Assembly (NCBI GenBank): GCA_963628035.1
Contig: CAVGED010000041.1
Coordinates: forward strand, 1-64,000
Reading direction: 5' to 3'
DNA from: 14-2 sp963628035
GTDB taxonomy: Bacteria > Bacillota > Clostridia > Lachnospirales > Lachnospiraceae
Length of the DNA: 64,000 bases
The notes below the pieces were generated by a model, which was not told where the DNA came from, did no database searches, and saw nothing but the letters and a program-made list of their open reading frames with translations. This document shows positions 59,404-64,000 of this stretch, in pieces; position 1 is the first letter of the stretch, and each line of letters opens with the position of its first letter. A program made the position numbers and the translations under genes.

Positions 59404-60738
59404 TTATTCCTTATTCTCTTCTATCAGTTTCTTGTATGCATAGAAGGACTGCTTTTTTATTCTTTTCCCTGTTTCAAAATCAGAATAGACCAGCCCGAAT
59501 CTGCGTTTAAATCCGCTGGACCACTCAAAATTATCCATAAGTGTCCAGTAGAAATAGCCACGGACATCGATTCCGTCCGCCTTCGCCTTTTTCAGCCATT
59601 TGAAATACCTTCGGATATAATCAACACGCACGGGGTCTTTCACCTGTCCATCCAGATCAATCCACTCATTTAAGGAAATTCCGCTTTCGGTAACGTAGAC
59701 CGGAAGTCCATACCGCTCCTGCATGAATTTCGGTCCCCAGTACATGCTGCTCTCGCCCCGGCGCACATCCTCACCCATATCTCCGTAGGAAGCGTTCAGA
59801 CTGGGACTGCTGGGGATGGGATCTCCATCCTCCCCAGCTTCCACCGTGGTTCCAAGGTAGATATTCATACCCATAAAGTCCTGCTTACAATTGATATATT
59901 CCATATCGCCGTCCTGTATAAAAGAAAGGTCCAGGTTGAATTTTTTCACCAGTTCTTCATTGTACGTTCCAAACATAATGGGATCCCACCATGTGGTATT
60001 ACAGGCATAGAATGCATTGCCCGGCATAAACATGGCTCTGCGGGCGGCCTCTATATCATTCTCGGTCTTTGGCATCTTGATGTCGGAACAGCCCACCATT
60101 CCCACCTTTACATCCAGCTTGGAATATTTCTTCAGTGCATAGGTTCCCGCCGCATTGCAGAGCAGCAGATTATGCATGGCCTCAAAGGCCTCCTGATTGC
60201 TCTTAGGCGGATAAGCGCCTCCTACCGGCTGGATATACAGAAAATCAATGATGGCTGCCGCCTCATTAAATATGGAGAACATCTCCACCCGGTCACCGAA
60301 GTTCTCGGCAACGATCCTGGCATATTCCTCGAACCGTTCCACGATCTTACGGTTGGAAAATCCGCCCTGACGATCCAGCTCCACCGGCATATCCCAGTGG
60401 AACAGTGTCACGACAGGCTTAATGCCACGGGCAAGCAGCCCGTCAATGAGCTTATTATAATATTCGATACCCTTGGGGTTCATCTCCCCATATCCCTTTG
60501 GCTGGATTCTGGGCCAGGCCAGGGAGAAGCGATAGGCATTCACCCCAAGCTCCTTTAAGAGATCCAGATCCTCCTCCAGCCGATTGTAGGAATCACAGGT
60601 AACAAAACAGGTATGTCCGTTCTGGATCAATCCCTTTTTGCTGTATTCATCCCAGATGGACATGCCCTTTCCATCCTGGTCATACCCTCCTTCGATCTGT
60701 GTCGCTGCAGTGGCAACGCCGAACAAAAATTCTTTCAT
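59404..60738 (-). CDS. glycoside hydrolase family 1 beta-glucosidase-like enzyme
   Basis: A 444-residue retaining beta-glycosidase. Acid/base Glu is in SIFNEAAA (near 165) and the nucleophile Glu in YVTESGIS (near 350; most members read TENG). Aglycone and glycone residues QIEGG and FHWDMP are conserved. No signal peptide, so cytoplasmic. It starts one base after the stop of the repeat protein. Confidence 0.92.
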   Translation of the reverse strand: MKEFLFGVATAATQIEGGYDQDGKGMSIWDEYSKKGLIQNGHTCFVTCDSYNRLEEDLDLLKELGVNAYRFSLAWPRIQPKGYGEMNPKGIEYYNKLIDGLLARGIKPVVTLFHWDMPVELDRQGGFSNRKIVERFEEYARIVAENFGDRVEMFSIFNEAAAIIDFLYIQPVGGAYPPKSNQEAFEAMHNLLLCNAAGTYALKKYSKLDVKVGMVGCSDIKMPKTENDIEAARRAMFMPGNAFYACNTTWWDPIMFGTYNEELVKKFNLDLSFIQDGDMEYINCKQDFMGMNIYLGTTVEAGEDGDPIPSSPSLNASYGDMGEDVRRGESSMYWGPKFMQERYGLPVYVTESGISLNEWIDLDGQVKDPVRVDYIRRYFKWLKKAKADGIDVRGYFYWTLMDNFEWSSGFKRRFGLVYSDFETGKRIKKQSFYAYKKLIEENKE

Positions 60739-60739
60739 G

Positions 60740-63700
60740 CTAAATACACCTTTCGTTTTTTATCGAATACTTTCCCTTTTTGTCCACCAGCAGTGACAGG
60801 CAGGGCTTCACTGCTGGTACAAGTGCGCCAGTCTCCTTCTTAACCGTTGCTTCGCTTGTCGGCCCTTTCGTATTAACGGCTGTTGCATTGGCCCCTTCCG
60901 CGTGGAACGCTGCCTTATTTACCAGCCGGATATCAGCAATGTACATCTTGACATCCGTAGATGAAGCATCGCCGCAGAAGATCATACTGGTACTGTTCTC
61001 GATAAATTTCTGCCAGAAGTTTTCAAAGTTTCCTTCACAGGCACCGGCAACACTGCTCACATTTGTCAGCGGAATCTCAATCTCTGTCCAACTGTTTGTT
61101 ACGGCTGTCCAATTAAGATCGTAGGCCTGTCCTTCCGCAAAATATATAAAGTTGGCAGAACCATCCGGATCGTCTGTCTTGATCTTAAATACAAGTGTAT
61201 TGCTGCCCTCATAATCCGATTTATTAAATACCGGACGGGAACCGCGGAACAGATGAGCCCAAACGCCACTGTTCACACAAATGACGCTGTCCTGTCCATC
61301 GTAGCTTTTCAGCCATGAAACAGCTGGTGAATGACCACCCAGCAGAGCCGCACCGCTGTCTGTATCCCAGAGGGTTCCGGCCGGATATACACGGATGGGA
61401 TAACTGCCGTATAAGACTTTTCCGTTCGGATCAACAGCCTTATACACCACTGTATATGTTCCAATCTTCTCCGGTATGAATTTACCGTCGGCCAGGGTCA
61501 GATTCTTTCCATCCGGTCCGATCACTTCTATGGATACATTTTCCACTCCTGCAAACATCTCTGCACTGTTATCTGAAAGAGACACTTCTTTTCCGGTATT
61601 TCCTAAAGTAATGGTACTGTTCAGGTCCACTTTTTTCACCAGCTTGATATCTGCGATATAAATGCTGACATCATCGCTGCTCCGGTCTACGCAATAGATC
61701 ATGCTGCTGTTTCCAACGATGAACCTCTCCCAGAAATCTTCGAAGGAGCCTGCACAGGAGGGGCTGCCATTTGTATTCGTAAACGGAATCTCCACCTCCA
61801 TCCATGCATCTGTCACGGTAATGAAGTCAAGATCATAATTGTACCCTTCTGCGAAATAACGCAGTCTTGCCATGCCGTCCGGGTCATCGGTCTTCACCTT
61901 CATAAGGATCGTATTGCAGCCTTCATAATATTCTTTTGCAAACATGGGCTTCCTATTGCGGAAGATCCACCCCCAGATATTGTCGCCTTCGCCCTTCCAG
62001 CGGATCACGCCTTCTTCGCCGTCATATTCGGACATCCAGCTGTAAATCGCAGAGGAATGACCGCCAAGTGCGGCTGCGCTGTCGGTATTCCAGAGTACCC
62101 CTCTGTATTCTTCCTTGTATGCACTGATCGTATAGCTTGCCCGTATATATTTACCGTCAGCGTCATAGCCGGTATAGATCACGGTATAGTCTCCCTGCAT
62201 ATCCGCCCGGAAGCTTCCATCGGACGCAGACACCTTCGTTCCGTCCGGACGAAGTACCTGACAGGAAACACCGCTGCAGCCAGCGAAAACAGTCGCCGCA
62301 TCATCGCTTATCGTCACCTGTTCGCCTACACCGGTAAAGTGTACCTGATTATTCACAGTCGCTTTCTTTACCAGCGAAATATCTGCGATATAGATGCTGA
62401 CGTCATCGCTGCTTCGGTCCATACCGTATATCATGCTGCTGCTTTCCGTTACGAACTTCTCCCAGAAATTCTCAAAATTTCCTTCACAGGCTTCAGCATG
62501 TGTGCTCTTATTGGCAAGCGGAATTTCCACCTCAGTCCAATTGCCGGTTACAGTAATACGCGCAAGATCATATTTCTGATTTTCTGCATAATACAGCAGT
62601 CCTGCCATACCGTCCGGATCATCGGTTTTCACCTTAAATACCAGTGTGTCGTTTCCCTCATAGTAAGATTTTTCGAACACAGGCATCGTATTGCGGAAAA
62701 TCCAGCCCCAGACATTCTCGCCTTCTCCTTTCCAGCGAACCACACCTTTCTCGCCGTCATATTCCGGCAGCCACTCATAGAGCTTTGTATGGTAGGATCC
62801 GAAAGCGGCAAGACCACTGTCCGTATCCCAAAGCATTCCCGCCGGATATACCCGGATCAGATAACTTCCGTATATCATGCGGCCTGCCCGGTCGTTGGCC
62901 TTGTATACAACCGTATAAATGCCATTCTTATCAGGTGTAAAGCGTCCGTTTGTCACAGTTCGCTCTTTACCATCCGGTCCGATCACGGTTCTTGTAAGGT
63001 TGTCAAGTTCTGCAAATACCTCCGTGCTATTATCCGAAAGCGTCAGATCACCATCCAGATTGCCCATCGTGACGCTGCTGGTCACTTCTTTCTTTTGTAC
63101 AAGCTTGATATCTGCGATATAGATGCTGACATCATCGCTGCTTCGATCCATACAGTATATCATGCTGCTGTTTCCAACGATGAACTTCTCCCAGAAATTC
63201 TCGAAATTTCCTTCACAGGCATCAGCATGCGTGCTCTTATTGGCAAGCGGAATTTCTACCTCTGTCCAGTTATCTGTCACATTCACAATTTCCAGATCAT
63301 ATTTCTGATTTTCCGCAAAATACAACAGCCTTGCCGCTCCATCCGGGTCGTCTGTCCTGACCTTGACAAGAAGTGTGTTGCAGCCTTCATAATATTCTTT
63401 TGCAAACAGGGGCTTCATATCGCGGAAGATCCAGCCCCAAACATCATCGCCGGTACCTTTCCAACGGATCACACCCTTTTCGCCGTCATATTCCGGCAGC
63501 CAGCTGAAAATCTTCTTGCTGTAATTGCCAAGGCTGGTTTCGCTGTCCGTATTCCAGAGGGTTCCTCTGTATTCCTCCGGATATGCACTAATCCGATAGC
63601 TTGCGCGAACCACTCTGTCCTCTGCGTCAAACCCGCGGTAGATAACCGTGTAGCTGCCCTGCTCATCCGCCTTAAAGCTGCTGTTTTTAACAGCTGCTTT

Positions 63701-64000
63701 GGTGCCGTCCGGACGAAGTATCTGGCAGGAAACATCGGAATATCCCTTAAGAACGGTCTTTGCATTGTCGTTTAAGGTTACATTCTCTCCGACGCTGACA
63801 AATTGCACATCGCTTTCCACCGTTGCTTTTTTCACCAGCCAGATATCGGCGATATAAATACTCACATCATCACTGCTTCTGCCTGAACAGTAGATCATAC
63901 TGCTGTTATTCGTCACGAACCGTTCCCAGAAATTCTCAAAATTTCCCTCACAGGCAGTTGTCGTATTGCTTAGGTTGGCAAGTGGGATCTCCACTTCCGT
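60740..64000 (-). CDS. large repeat protein with beta-sandwich and Ig-like domains (5' end outside the window)
   Basis: At least 1086 residues; the start lies beyond 64000. It consists of units of about 240 residues: a carbohydrate-binding-like domain (LW-D/N-TDS ... RWKGEG ... IPLANKSTHADACEGNFENFW ... DVSIYIADIKLV) followed by an Ig-like domain (GPDGK ... YTVVYKA). Four full units begin near 63550, 62820, 62090 and 61360, and a partial fifth lies before them. The C-terminus has no sortase or membrane anchor. A role in glycan binding at the surface or outside is inferred from domains and neighbours. Confidence 0.75.
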   Translation of the reverse strand, partial: TEVEIPLANLSNTTTACEGNFENFWERFVTNNSSMIYCSGRSSDDVSIYIADIWLVKKATVESDVQFVSVGENVTLNDNAKTVLKGYSDVSCQILRPDGTKAAVKNSSFKADEQGSYTVIYRGFDAEDRVVRASYRISAYPEEYRGTLWNTDSETSLGNYSKKIFSWLPEYDGEKGVIRWKGTGDDVWGWIFRDMKPLFAKEYYEGCNTLLVKVRTDDPDGAARLLYFAENQKYDLEIVNVTDNWTEVEIPLANKSTHADACEGNFENFWEKFIVGNSSMIYCMDRSSDDVSIYIADIKLVQKKEVTSSVTMGNLDGDLTLSDNSTEVFAELDNLTRTVIGPDGKERTVTNGRFTPDKNGIYTVVYKANDRAGRMIYGSYLIRVYPAGMLWDTDSGLAAFGSYHTKLYEWLPEYDGEKGVVRWKGEGENVWGWIFRNTMPVFEKSYYEGNDTLVFKVKTDDPDGMAGLLYYAENQKYDLARITVTGNWTEVEIPLANKSTHAEACEGNFENFWEKFVTESSSMIYGMDRSSDDVSIYIADISLVKKATVNNQVHFTGVGEQVTISDDAATVFAGCSGVSCQVLRPDGTKVSASDGSFRADMQGDYTVIYTGYDADGKYIRASYTISAYKEEYRGVLWNTDSAAALGGHSSAIYSWMSEYDGEEGVIRWKGEGDNIWGWIFRNRKPMFAKEYYEGCNTILMKVKTDDPDGMARLRYFAEGYNYDLDFITVTDAWMEVEIPFTNTNGSPSCAGSFEDFWERFIVGNSSMIYCVDRSSDDVSIYIADIKLVKKVDLNSTITLGNTGKEVSLSDNSAEMFAGVENVSIEVIGPDGKNLTLADGKFIPEKIGTYTVVYKAVDPNGKVLYGSYPIRVYPAGTLWDTDSGAALLGGHSPAVSWLKSYDGQDSVICVNSGVWAHLFRGSRPVFNKSDYEGSNTLVFKIKTDDPDGSANFIYFAEGQAYDLNWTAVTNSWTEIEIPLTNVSSVAGACEGNFENFWQKFIENSTSMIFCGDASSTDVKMYIADIRLVNKAAFHAEGANATAVNTKGPTSEATVKKETGALVPAVKPCLSLLVDKKGKYSIKNERCI

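Noticed and set aside
60740..60850. LPVTAG-like sortase motif in another frame at the end of the repeat protein
   Set aside because: It would need a frameshift, and no membrane segment follows in that frame.
62057..63775. 572-codon open frame on the + strand opposite the repeat protein
   Set aside because: It mirrors the repeats of the - strand gene, has no ribosome site, and its translation shows no family features.
1..64000. tRNA, rRNA, CRISPR, phage or transposase genes
   Set aside because: I looked for them in the gaps and saw none; gaps are short and explained by promoters, hairpins or repeats.

Overview
This window comes from a Gram-positive anaerobe of the Clostridia, most likely a gut Lachnospiraceae. 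The pointers are a [FeFe] hydrogenase of the NADH-linked trimeric type, an rnfCDGEAB operon in clostridial order, small Firmicutes families (DUF896, DUF6483, YlmH, SepF), strong AGGAGG ribosome sites, and several TTG/GTG starts. The family assignment is inference. I see no rRNA, tRNA, CRISPR array or insertion sequence. No stretch longer than 300 bases lacks a gene.

Layout. 1-2.6 kb: plsC, dtd and a tyrosine recombinase on the + strand. 2.6-31.5 kb: almost entirely - strand. From high to low coordinates this holds two flavoproteins, mutS-mutL-miaA, a PLP enzyme, then radC-mreBCD-PBP2-minCDE-rodA-mgsA-dac (cell shape, division and wall), a small P-loop ATPase, an HlyD-like/yggS/sepF/ylmH/aroB/lspA/rluD operon, and a cytidylate-kinase-like gene. 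31.6-40.1 kb: a divergent hydrogenase locus. The catalytic hydCxx-hydB-hydA operon runs on - and a five-gene putative H2/redox-sensing module (DRTGG, RsbW-like kinase, HydS-like protein, DRTGG, PHP) runs on +. A Rex-like operator and two good promoters lie between them. 40.2-43.6 kb: proB, three small genes, proA. 43.8-46.2 kb: apbE, then a permease gene broken by an in-frame TGA. 46.2-52.1 kb: an M15 peptidase and the Rnf complex. 52.3-64 kb: yprB, then a glycan locus (GH20, GH127, transporter, Gfo/Idh, GH1) headed by a large repeat protein that runs off the window.

How the parts connect. Hydrogenase and Rnf both handle NADH and ferredoxin. ApbE next to rnf is the enzyme that attaches FMN to RnfD and RnfG. 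The shape genes form one block serving elongation and septum placement. The glycan genes look like a co-transcribed set for binding and degrading a complex polysaccharide or glycoprotein glycan.

Beyond the genes, the most unusual signal is a dispersed palindrome with arms CAGTTCAGCC / GGCTGAACTG. It occurs four times, each time at the 3' end of a - strand gene, and in two cases it encodes the last codons and stop of that gene. One copy is expanded into a 172-nt multi-stem structure. A separate 190-nt imperfect palindrome sits between mutS and mutL. Short tandem duplications that copy stop codons occur at two convergent gene junctions.
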